Translations under genes and position numbers: made by a program
The notes under the pieces: model-generated
Databases searched by the model: none
The model's input: the letters and a program-made list of their open reading frames with translations, nothing else
Told to the model about the DNA's origin: nothing
In this document: positions 1 to 12,900 of the stretch, in pieces
Layout of the letters: each line of letters begins with the position of its first letter
Numbering within the stretch: the stretch's first letter is position 1
DNA from: Tubiluchus corallicola
Lineage: Eukaryota; Priapulida; Priapulimorpha; Priapulimorphida; Tubiluchidae
Length of the DNA stretch: 64,000 nucleotides
Reading direction: 5' to 3'
NCBI GenBank assembly: GCA_030141605.1
Contig: JAQGDQ010000007.1
Location: 124,001-188,000, forward strand

Positions 1-195
1 GATCGCAAATAAGGCCAACAGGTCTAGTGTAGAAAATCGGAATACTGCTTGCATGGTCATCATAATGTACAACCAAATGATCAATCAAATTTTATCTGCT
101 GTGGATAAAGTATAGTGATAATGATGATGATTACTGTGTTGACACTATTGCTTGTATTGTTGCTCGATCATTTATAATCCTTTTTTAATTTATAG

Positions 196-3100
196 GTGGC
201 TCTCCAGCTAGCAAGACTGGATCAGTTGCCATGGTGAATGCTTCCCCTCACGATGCAGATGTCAGCACCATCTCTCCGTTGGCACTAGTGTCACCCAACG
301 CTGTAGCTGCAGCAAATGGCAGTTCAGCCATGAATGCAAGTAGAACGTCCAGTTTTGCTGCAGCACTTCGTAAACTTGCCAAGCAAGCTGTGGAACCAAC
401 AGGTAAATGCATAAATGTTTGAATTTAAGCTGAATTTTTCATTATTTCACATAATTTCTGCATAAAGCTTTTAACGAGCCTGTCGGCAGATGGTGGTTCC
501 CTGGCTCAGCCTGCAAGTTTAATGATTATATTGTAAAATTGTAAATTTTAGCTGTGACATCTTTTAGATAATCATCTGAGGTACAACAGAGTTTTGTGTT
601 TGTTACCTCGATAGGTAGATTTTGAAGCCAGAAAAGTACCAATTTTAGTTTTTCATCCAATGCTAATATGTCATCATCCAATGTCATTACTATGCCAACT
701 AAATTTTTTTACTACACAACTAAAACTCAGACCCCCACCTGCTGTGCAAGTTGTGCGGGAAACACAGCTGCGAAAAATTGCAAGAACAAATAGACAGCAC
801 AAATACGACTGAGAATAAGGGTCAACTAGATTGAGCCATCGAATCAATAATTTCTTTTGCGACATTTTATTGGAAAAGCGTAAATGCACGTCAGTGATTT
901 CGAACATTACATTGTTTTGTTCTAGTTATTTGTTTAACAACAGCATTGTTTTTCCATAGATACAGAAATCAGATTGCGATCTCCGGCTTCACACCAGCCA
1001 GCAACGTCACCAAGATGCCCTCCTCCACCGATGCTGGTGTCCACCAGCCGCGCCACCAGCCACACTCCACCTGCTTTAGCCTCTGCACAAACGCACAATC
1101 CGGAATCTAGAAAGGTGATGTACAAACCTTGACTGATTTGATTTACTCACAAATGTACAACCTATAATCTAGTCATGATTGACTTGACGTGTACTCGACT
1201 TTATTATTTTGTGAACGTGCAAACAAACATCTTTCTTATGCACTAAATGTTTATAATCACCTCACTCATAAGATGACAGACATAGTAGAGACTTGAGCAT
1301 CTGTATGTCCATCCAAGCATGTTAAAGACTCAATTTCAAAGACATTTGGGACCAAGAGCATGTCATCAACTTTGCTCATTCTATACAAGCTTCTTTTTTT
1401 GATCTTGGCTTGACTTTAAAAATTGGAACTTGTAGTGGATTTTGTGGCTCTTTCGCTATAAGGAATGTATATTATTTTACTAATAGCACTTTACATGGAC
1501 TTTAATCTTCCTTTTTTTGCCTTTAGGATATGCAAAAATATATGCAGAGATATGACTAAGTGACTATAAAATAATATAATTATTGAAAGATTTTTAAATT
1601 GCAACATGTTATAGGAAGCTCAAACCCATTACATGAAGAACAAACACTTTTGAAGGACATATTTCTTCGTAGGTTTCCTGTGTTCTTGTTTTTTCAGTAA
1701 CTGAACAACTTGTGCTTTTTTTGTTAGTGTATTTTTGAAGTAATTGTTTTTCATGTATTGTCACTCCTGTTAGGTTCAGGTACCCATCGTTCAGTCCTGT
1801 GTACACACATAGATTAAGCCTTACATGGCGTTAGAAGTTACTTTGATTGTAAGACATACAGGGTTGGATTATGACCTGTTGGTGCTCCTAGGATAAAGAG
1901 ACTCACCCACATCAGTTTTGATATTTTTTTTACTCTTAATGTATTTTAGTGACATTTACATAGCTTAAAGTAAAGTTGTTGCAAATTTTTTAAATAAGCT
2001 AAAATAGCTATCTTTTGTTTGTCGATAAAAATAATCTTTAACAAAATACCAGTATTTGACTATTTGTTCTAAATCAAATTAACACATATTTCAACCACAA
2101 CCAGGTTGTGAAAAGGCAGATTTTCTTTCAGAATGTTACCAAAACTTTAGGGCCTCTAAGCTTGTGTAAACTAGGTTGAAGCCTATATTAGGCCGTATGA
2201 TAATCCAGCCCTGAGGACATGCAAGCTCTACTGTAAGGCCCACCTTTGATAAAGGGCACTTTTAATGTCAATTTATGATATAGTATTCTCCCAACGTGTT
2301 TTTTCTATTTAAGGCTGTTACAGAAATGTGAAAAAATTTGTAAATTGTCAAAACTTTTTGCAAATTATGAGAATGTGCTAGTGAAGAATGTTATTAGTTG
2401 CATAACTGACATTTGAGGAAAAGCGGAATCCACAATAATTAATATTTCTATCAAAAATTTTGTATTTGTTAAATTACTCCAAATATATGAGACTATTGTG
2501 GAGAAGTTTATTATTGCTTTCTTCAATACTAAATAGAGTGGACGTATAAACTTCGCTTCAAGGGGCACTTTCTTTGTGTTGCCGCAAATGTGTGATATTT
2601 TCAATGCGTTGTGGATGGGGATCAATTAGCAGTATACCTTTTAGAAGTTATTAGCCCTTCCATTTGCTACTTTGGAAAAACCGTGAATTAATGGACATTC
2701 ACTTGTACTGTAAACAAAAGTGTCCCGTTACAGTCTACAATGTCATGTATCATTGTAGAGTAATCGTGACATTAGAACAGAAAATGATTGCTTTTAGCGT
2801 CTGCGATTTTGCAGTTAGCACTCAGTGTGAAATGAGCATATAATGAGAGTCACATTCATGCTTTTAAGGCAGATGAATCGACTTTACGACACATACACTG
2901 TGAAAAAACGTAAAGTTGCACATCTGTTGTTGTGGAGTGCCTATTTCTGTCAAGTTATCAGTACAACTCTACTTGCTTAATGTACTCACAACTCAGACGT
3001 ACGTCAGGCATTCGAGCGCCAAAAGTTAATGAAAATGCACTGAAAATGGTATAATTACTACTTTTGTGTTCTAGATTTTTTGCTTGTAAAGATAAACAAA

Positions 3101-6100
3101 AGTCCAAATCCTTTGTCTTTGGCACTAATACTGATTTTGAAAATGAATTTTCATCATTCCTAGACTTTTAAAATGATGTTTTATTGCTTTGCAGAGTCTT
3201 GAAAGGTCAGCATCAAGTGTTAGCAGCTCCACCTCTGAACAGAAATATGAATCATCTTTGTACAATGAAAGAAGAGTGGGCGAAGTACATGGCAAAAGTA
3301 GTGAGAGAGATATCTTACATAGGTAAGATGGTTGTTTAGTTACAAGTAAAGGGTATAAAAAATGCTTGTCAAGTTAAAAATTTTTAGTGTATTTAAAATT
3401 ATCTAGGCTAGTGGATTTCTGTGTATTAAGGCAGTTTAAATTCACTTTAATCCACCTTAAAATTAGTCTGCTTTTTAATAAAGACTTATTAGTATTTCAA
3501 CATGAGTTTTTTACAGAACTGATGTTAACGAAATTGATTAAAAACTTATTTGTCATACATTCTGAAAACTTGATACTGTCTGTATATGTGATACCGAGTG
3601 TCTATCATTACTGTTTCAGACCCGTTACCGGCATAGACTCTGGGCGTGGTTTTCAGCCATACAGAGCGGAAGAGGGTCTTCGACGTTCTGGTTCTTCCCA
3701 GGAAGGATACGAACAGAGTATGTACCCATACCATCCAGCATACTTGCCCCCTCCTCAGGTGGGATATCCGCCAGGTGTATTTAGGTAAGTTTTCAGTTGT
3801 GTGTCTACTTTGTAAGCTCTCATCCTCTGCAATATTCTAAATTCTCATAGACTAATAAACTAACATAGTAAACTGTGTATAACTGATACACCTTGGGACT
3901 GGAAAATTTTTTCGAGTTATGCTAATTAGACAACGTTCCTAAGAAAAGAAAACTGAGTCACTCATCAATGTCGGACAATACATAAGTAACACTATAGCAA
4001 AATGACAAAGTGAGCCTTTAATCAAATGCCAAACAACAATTTTTATTTATTATCAAAAATAAAATGACTGGTCTATCTCTACTGTACTGAGAATCACTGT
4101 TAGTATAATTCGGCAATAATAATATTGTGATCTACATTAAACCACATTCATTAAGCCATTTTGTGTGCAGCGGTCTGCTAAGGTAATACAAGAAATGTAG
4201 GACTTCTCGCATGGAAGACTTTCAAGATAAGTGAGGTAATTTCTTAAGAATTGTACCCAGAATTCGGTTCGAGTTACACAATATTTGTTAGAGGGAAATA
4301 CGAAAGAGAAATTCCATGAAAGAGAAATTCCATTCCATCCAGTCCATGAGATCTGTTCTCAATATGCAAAAATTCGAGTTATATGCAGTTTGCTGTAGAT
4401 GTCTACAGACCACTGATAGAATCTTGGTCTGTTTTTGCTGCCTGCTTATTTGAGTGGATTATGGGGATTTGCGAATTCTTATTGTCTGATCATTCCCAAC
4501 CCACTTTAGTGGTGGCTATTGCTTCCTTTTACAAGCAGTTTGTCATTTTTGTGTTAGCTGTTTCTGTTATGCAATTTATATGTCGAACTAAAGCTATATG
4601 GTGTCATTTTCCTCAATTTTGTTTGAAACTATATTTTGCTGTTTTGTTCAAACTTGCCATTTATTGTCTGATAACAAAACTCTAAAAATCTGTCTTCCTC
4701 AAATTAATCATTCTTTTTGACAGCTTAACTTTTCAAAAATAAAAACTTCATTTAGCTTCGGAGGCAAGTTTTCTTAATCTTTATTTTTTTCATAGTTGCA
4801 TTAAAACACTTAGAGAATTTAAGGCTATTTGCTATTTAACATCATTGATTCATTCTAAACCAGCTGTTGAACCTCCTTTTATTAGTTTTGAGATGAATTT
4901 TCTGAAAACTTTGTTAGGCTTGATGATCCTTTGTACTTGGGGAGGTATGCAATGCTCAGAGCACCATTTTTCACCATGCCCGGTGCTCCCACGATGTTAC
5001 CCCCTCACGTCTTGCATCCTGCTCTGGTATCTGGTGCACGTTTTCCCTCCGAATTGCTGCCACAGCCGTTGTCGATACCCTCTACTGGTGGGAGGTACCC
5101 TCCAACCAGCGAACGGTAAGTAATTTGACTGGTATGCGATTGACTTAGTAGACTTAGTGCTGTTACTATACTAAAACAGTGGGAGTGGAGAACTTATTGT
5201 CATCTGAAAATGAGCTAAGTCCTGTCAAAGAGATGTTGTTGATCTAAACATGTCCTCTTTCACAGCTAATATCTGACATTATTAACAAAATTCAGAGCTA
5301 CTCAGTACTGCTGAAATGGCATGCAGTTTGATGACCTGGATGTTCTGAAATTACATAAATGTTTTTTGATATCAATATACAAGCTACGTGTACTCAATTT
5401 TAAAGATTATTGTTTGCCCATTTTGGACTTGTTTGCTGACAACTCTATTTCATAACTTACAGTTGCCAATTGTGAAATAATTTTTTCAAAACTCCCTGCT
5501 TTTATCCGGGGGATAAACGTGTGACACTATATTATATGTATGATGATTGGAACTTTCTGTACACTTTTTACAAGTTATTTAGAATATCTGGTAAATAAAA
5601 GTGCTGGACCACATTTGCTTTTAAGCTGCAATTCCCAATTTTTTTCTGAATGTAGTCTAAATGTCGTTTTTTCAGCTTGAAAATGGAGGAAGAACAACTA
5701 CGTTTAAAGGAACAGCGAGAACGAGAACGGCAACTGCAGCCAGAAGTAGAACAGATTGAGCGCGAACGGCATGAGGAGCGAGCTAGAACCCGTGAGGCGG
5801 AACACCGATCCGAACATCATGCAGGGGAACAAAAATCTCGTTGTGACCCTACTCGAGTTTCAAGATACTCTCCTATAAAGCATTCCTCATTTTTGCCACA
5901 CGATGGCAGTAGACATCGTGTGCAGAGTATGGGGACTTACATTCCTCTTGATCCACTAGCTAATGCAGCAAAGTCACATTCAGACTCTAAACATTCTGCT
6001 CATGATTCTAAACATAGGAACATTCTGTCTCCATATCAGGTAAGCAGCATTTACTCCACTTGATGTTCATGGTTTGCATTGCATTTGTCGTCTCTCTGTT

Positions 6101-6819
6101 ACTTCGTCTCTCTTTCCCTTTTCCTTTCATTCCTACATAAAAATCAATGTAGCTATAACTAAACTTATGTCTGTTAATTCAAACATCATGAGAAATTTTA
6201 CGTTTGGTAACATCAAACTAGATAATAATGTTTTACGTACCTGTGACAATGAAAAATATTTGGGACATATTATTTCAAATGATAACCGAGATGACCTCGA
6301 CATTATTAATCAAAGATCCCTATACTACTGTCATACAAACCAGCTTATTAGAAAATTCAGCTATTGTTCTGTTGATGTTAAAAGATATCTATTTAATGCT
6401 TACTGTAATACATTCTATTGCATGTCTACCTGGAGACATCTTAATAATTGTAATATCTTAAAACTCAAAATTGCGCACAATGTGTCAAAAAGATTATTTT
6501 TTGGATATGCATATGATTACAGTGCTCGTGAGATGAGTGTTGAAATTCCCGTGACGTATTTTGATGTATTACGTAGAAAATCTGTCTTAAGTTTAATGAA
6601 ACGATTTGATACTAGTGATAATTTAATGTGCCAGAAAATTTTAGAAAGCGATGCTAAATTTACATCGCACATAAGACAGCAATGGTGGAGACTATTATTG
6701 TAATTTTCATGTTTATCTAAGTTTGTATGTGATTTGTTTGTATTGGTTTTTTGTTTTTATGATGTTGTATGTTGTATATATGTAAATTATAATATGAACT
6801 TATGTTTGAAAAAAAGAAG

Positions 6820-6907
<88 letters not shown>

Positions 6908-6932
6908 CCTGCCTCCCTGCCTCCCTCCCTCC

Positions 6933-6963
<31 letters not shown>

Positions 6964-9900
6964 AAATCTTCTATTTTAGGATAATTTTGTAGCTGCATGT
7001 ATAGTTTGTATAGATTTAATTTGTATTTCATATTTTTGCATTTTTTATGTTTATTTATATTATGCATTCTTTTAGTACACTCAACCTGGATGTAAAGGAG
7101 CCTATGTGTCATTCTAGCTATCGAGTTTAAATGAAGATTTTCCCTTATCTTAGTAGGAATAAGTTGACCGCTAATGACATTTGGTCTATTTGCTTTTTTT
7201 CTGTGGGAGGAGAGATTATGTTGACCTTAAATTTTGCTTACCAGCCAGCGTGCAACCTGGCCACATCGAATCACAGGCCTGTTTTCATTAATGACGCAAT
7301 CAAATTCATCTGTGTGATGCGCCTTAGCATTGATTTGCGGTTGAAATGCCACACCAGTAATGCCTAGCAGTGGTTCCTCATCAGTGGCAGGTGGTCCTGA
7401 ATAACATAAAATGACACAGTTGAACAGAAAATTACAACTTTCTCTCTCTCTCTCTCTCTCTCTCTCGCTCTCGCTCTCTCTCTCTCTCCTCTGTCTCTGT
7501 CTCTGTCTCTGTCTCTTTATAACTCAATGTTTGAGGTGTTTTCCATTTAAAAACGTTGAAATTTGACTTATCTTGTTTAGAGTTGGCAAGACCATGCGGC
7601 AATTCGGGCTGACGAAGTCAGGTCTCTTGATTTGAGTAGAAGACACGGAAAGCCACGTGCATCTCAAGAGCGACTATTAGAGCGTGCGGAAGTACAGCGC
7701 AACTCATTACACGGGGGGCGTAGCAATCATTTAGATGAAAGATTACACTCCTCGAGGCCTGTAAACAGCCAGGATGTTCTAGATAAAGATCTGCTCAGCT
7801 ATGGTGAACAAGTTTCATTATCCAGTGCCCAAGACAGACCAAGTATAATTGCTGAACCTTATGTCAGCTCTAGTAGGGCAAGTAAACACTTGTCTAAAAA
7901 GCCACTAGAGTCTGTACTAAGGGATCTGCCTTCTCACTTAAAGTCTGATGCTAAACAAGATTCCACTCGGTTTAATCTGGCGTCGTACTCGAATGGTAAG
8001 CATGACTCCTCCCGGTTTATCACTGCCACTTACACAGATGGTGACCGTAGCCGGTTCAACCCTGCCATCGCGGTGAGCGAAGCTGAGATGCAGAGAAAAG
8101 ATGCAATCTCTTCGTCCTCCCATGGCGAGATGAGCTTCATTCCAGGGGTAGCAGTGGGCGTGGTCGTGAGTCCAGAACGTAGCAAGCTTGACATAGAGGA
8201 GGAGAGGTTGAAAAGGAAGAGACTAGCGGTGATTGATGGGAACGAGGGAGAAGAGGATGAAGGTGAGGAGGAAGAAAGGGGAGAAAAGCGACGGACTAGA
8301 TTGCTCACTATTGTTAATGGTCCACCTCTAAAAAGGGAGACATCGAGTCGAGTAAGTTATGTTGCAATTATGCTTTATGTAGAGATTCTTTGTACAGGGA
8401 AGTATGCAGATCTAGACAAGTTTCAGTATTCATTCTGGAATTGCTAGTTTCAGCACTTTCACTCAGAAATTAATTAACTTTATTTGAGCTTTAATCCGTT
8501 GTCAGAGACTTTACATAGAGAAGATACGTCATTTAGATTATCTGTACAGCTGCATCACATTATCAAGCAGTCAATTTCATTTGTATAAGAATTAAAGTAT
8601 TTCATCACTATTAGCTCAGTGTTAGTTTAGAAAAAGGGGAAGAAAAGTCTGCAAAATCCTGAGGGCGTTTGAGTGTTAATACTGGGACTAGAAAATAGCT
8701 GAGTGGTCATTCTATGTGCTTGTGACCGTAAGTGACACTAGGCCTAGTCGGTAGTGGACAGCTTCTGCCACACTGTTGCTTTTGTTGAGAGAGGCTGGAT
8801 AATACATTCAGTAGCTAGATTTGCTATCTCATTTTAGAGGATTATCCATCACAGTGAAATAGGTATCCGTCCCGCCACAACCATCTCTGGTTAAGTAGAC
8901 TCACACGGTGTCTGTTTTCTGTATCCCTAGTGTATTCAAAAGCTCATCTGTAATATTGATAATACTTCTTTAATCGATTGCTGCTTTTAGAGTGTCTCCT
9001 TCAAACCTAAAACAATGTAATACAACCAAATTTGGTCATCATTTGTAAATGTTTTTTCTTGCAAAGTTTTCTTGCATACATATCTATGTACATACTGCAA
9101 CTTTGAGCAATTATAAGATGGGAGGCTCAAATAGAATGGTTTCAAATATTTTTGATATTCATTTTGTGATACTTCGATTTCAACCGGCAATTTTCCATTC
9201 GACTTCAATTTTTGCACCAAAACACTATTTTCAAATTACACAATTATGCTTTTTTTGTTTAATCATCAGTATCTTTATACCTGACTACCAATACACTACT
9301 AACTTTCGCTCACAACAAGTATTATGATTTCTGATGCTCTCGGTGAAAAATTTACATGCGAAACTTATTTTAACAGTGTTTGCGTCACCTCTGTCATATA
9401 ATAATTCGACTGCATGTGATCAGGAGAAACCTTTTATGCATATGGCACTACTGTGCTTGCGATAAGCAAACCAAGGGTACTGCATCTTTCTATTAAACGA
9501 CAATGGAGACTTAAAACCAGAAAAATTGCATTTCTAGTCGCAACAGCAAGCTATTTTTAATTTTCTGTTTTGTTTCAATACTCAGTAATCGCATGTCGTT
9601 TTGATAGCTGTGCGAAAATTGTTTGTATGTTGTGAAAACCAGTGCACCCAAAGCAATAGACATCAGTAGAAGTTAATTTTTAATTGAGCAGAATATTTTG
9701 GCAATTTGGGCCATTGTAAATGAATCTAATATGTTTCAGAAAATGGCGTTATTTGCTTACTTACATCTCGGGACTCCATCACAAAACGAGGACAAAATGT
9801 ACAGAAAGTGGTTAAAACGACGTCGGTTCTACAGAGAAGACAGTCTCAGCCCTTTACGAATGGATGAAGTCCACGATGCACCATTATGCCTGATTCCATC

Positions 9901-12900
9901 TAGCACCAATTCTGAGAGTTTAAACGCAGAGTCGGATTATCTGGAGAAAGTGAAATTTTTGTCTTCTTTGGGATTGGAGCTTCTTACTCCAATGAAACGA
10001 AAAGGTAATTTGACTGCCTATTTGTGCAATCATTAAACAAATGTGTACCCTAGTAATATTAAAACTCGGAAAGCATAATAACAAAACACTTGTTAATTTT
10101 TGGTGGCACTAATTTTTTGCTTGCCTAACTGGAAAACTAAAGGATACACTGTTGTGAGAGTTTGAAGTCCTGAAAAGATGCTAGTTTTGTCCAATGGCTA
10201 ACTTAGTATTATAATTGCTATTTTGTAACTGCTCTTAATTTTTTTGTCTTATTTCTTGTATTTTTACTGTAGCTAACATCTTGGGCTTTGTGGAAACAAT
10301 AGTAGTATGTAACTATTCTTAATTATTCTCCATCCCAATGCTCTCCAGTATAACTTTATTCCTTCAGTATGAACCATAAGCATTTCCTTGAAACACATTT
10401 TTTATCATCTCCTTATGTCATTTTCCATTTTTCTGAGTCATACATTAAGACTGATTCTACTAAAGTCTTGAAAAATTTCACCTTTGTGTTTGCATTTCAT
10501 TTGCTGTTATTGAAAATTTGTCAGTGTCAGTAATGGGTATGTTTAAATTGCAGAGCTAGATAACATTCGGCAAAACATACGGAATTTCAAAACACTGCAG
10601 TCACATCTGCGGAAAAACAGAACACAGAATGGTGCTGCCATCTGTAGAACAGAAAGGAAATCGCCGCATCAAGTGAACTCTGCTGGTAAACTGGTTTAAT
10701 TGCATTTGCAAATGCATAATTCACATGGCAAATACAGTACCTTATGCGTGTTAACTTGAATAGGTGTGTAAAATGAGAAGGGTTGAAAAATCAGTATAGT
10801 GACACTTTGAACATTGGGATGATTGAGCTTATGAATTTTTAATGACTTGCATGTGTGACAGTTACGTTAAAAAACAGAGCATTTGAGGGAAGGACCATAA
10901 TTTTTTAAACTTTGATAACACCTAAACCACATTTTTTTATTGAAAAGTGTGATCACAGAGTACCAGAACCTGATCTCCACATTAAGACAACTAATTTTCA
11001 GGCATCAAAGAAATGCTTCTAGCTAAAAATTTTCTAAGAACTTGAATACTCGTTAAGTTTTCTTGATCACATTTCAGGGGAAAGTGCTACGTAATAAATA
11101 AATGCACTTCTTATGAGGCTTGGTAATTGGTAAGCTTCAGTAAATATTGTAGATAATATAGAAGGACTTGACAAACTCCATGAAATTGAGACTAAAATCA
11201 AGTCAGCAATAATTGTTCGCAAACTCACGATTATACATAGCAAACTGTATTCTTTGCGCTAGTTTCGCACTAGTAGTTTAGTGTAAAAATATTTCTGGTT
11301 TTCTGACTGCAAATATGATTTGGACCTGTACAGCTTCCCAAGTCTGATATATTAATGATCTGACAATGTTTCCAAAAGAAACCTCAAATCTTAATTTTCA
11401 CCTTTAAAAACAGAACAAGAATCTATCCTAGATGGCTTTGGTCCATTACTGTGTAAGGTTCCAGAACAACGATGGTCACAACAAAGACGACAATGCACGG
11501 CAGGACTGACAGTGCACCACATCCTTGGAATGGGGTCAATGATATGTGTTGCAAACATTTGTTGTTTTTAGTTGGATCCAAGAATAAACTGAAGCGACAA
11601 AAACCGGAAGATGAGTCTGATGACAGCCATTTGCAGAGCCCACAAAGCAAGAGACCGCTACTGTCTGCCATTGTTGAGTACCAAGCCAATGGTCACATTG
11701 CACATAAGCTCAGCCAAAAGTTTGCACATGAATTTCATGAATCTGTGCTTATGAGCACAAAACAAGCTTTGGTGCATAAACAAAGTAAAAATTAATTTTT
11801 ATTATATGTTTATTTAGTAGGTTATTGAAAAGAGAGAGTCACACAAATATTAACAAAAAGTAACGAATAAGTCTTATGTAAAATAGTGATTGGTGTACTG
11901 TTAACTGTTAAAAATGTTTCTAAATTCAATTTTGAATCATTTAAAATTCTATTATTAGCTTTGAGAATTCGTCATTCATGTCCAGTTTAGAAGAAAATGG
12001 GAACAAAAGGGGAGGTATTTTGTGCGTTTAAATCAAATTTGCTTTTTGAAGTCATTGGAAATACGATATTAATACAAATATAAAGATTTTATTTAAAAAA
12101 GACCATAGAAATAAAATTTCAGACAAATATTAGCTTAAAGGGAGGTGTACATTAGTCTGATACCCCGCCAGGGCAAGAGGAAACAGTTAAAGTTTGCAAA
12201 GCATTAGGCATGGATAGTTATTTAAAAATTAATTATCAGTTTAATTATGTTATACTATTTAAAATTCGTTTGTTTTAAAGGTGCCAGAAAGAAAGACGGC
12301 AGTGATCGCCGAACCAGCATCCTGCAACCGCTAGTGTCAGCGCACCACTTGACTTCTTCGCACACGGAAAAGGTGCCGGATCCACCTCCTCACTCACCAC
12401 CTCCCCTTCTTCCCATTGCTGTACAAGCTAGAAGATTAGATAAACAGAACCAGGAGTCACGGCTGACGAGAAATCAGTTTAGTGGTGATGATAACATGCA
12501 GGTGAATAATAGGACCAGTTCACCAAGTGACCAAGAACTAAAGGCTCGTGCTGGTACATATTATAGGACTAATACTTTAGAAACCATCACGGGCAACAAT
12601 CACAATGACAGTATCTCAGTTCCAATTGAAAAGCCAAATTGCGTGAGCAATTCAGAAACATTACGGCCAACTTACAGACACATTGCTTCATCACAGTCAG
12701 ATGTGATTCCCGGTCAAAATTCACTGGACGGTCAGAGGAGCGGGTTAACTGTACAAACAGGACAGAGAAGTTACACCTGTGATTATCCTCATAGTAGTTA
12801 TACTTGGCCAGGTGCAGAGGTTGTGATGGAATCTTATTGGAAACATGAAAAAGGTGAGCAGTATGATATCTTTGTCAAATCTTTCGAAATTCTTTCTGAG

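Noticed and set aside
6074-6703. A host gene in the GSE1 intron
   Set aside because: The protein reads as the C-terminus of a LINE ORF2 and lacks a 5' part; a truncated retrotransposon explains it.
6734-6984. Ser-Leu repeat open frames
   Set aside because: Produced by the CT dinucleotide microsatellite inside a GSE1 intron.
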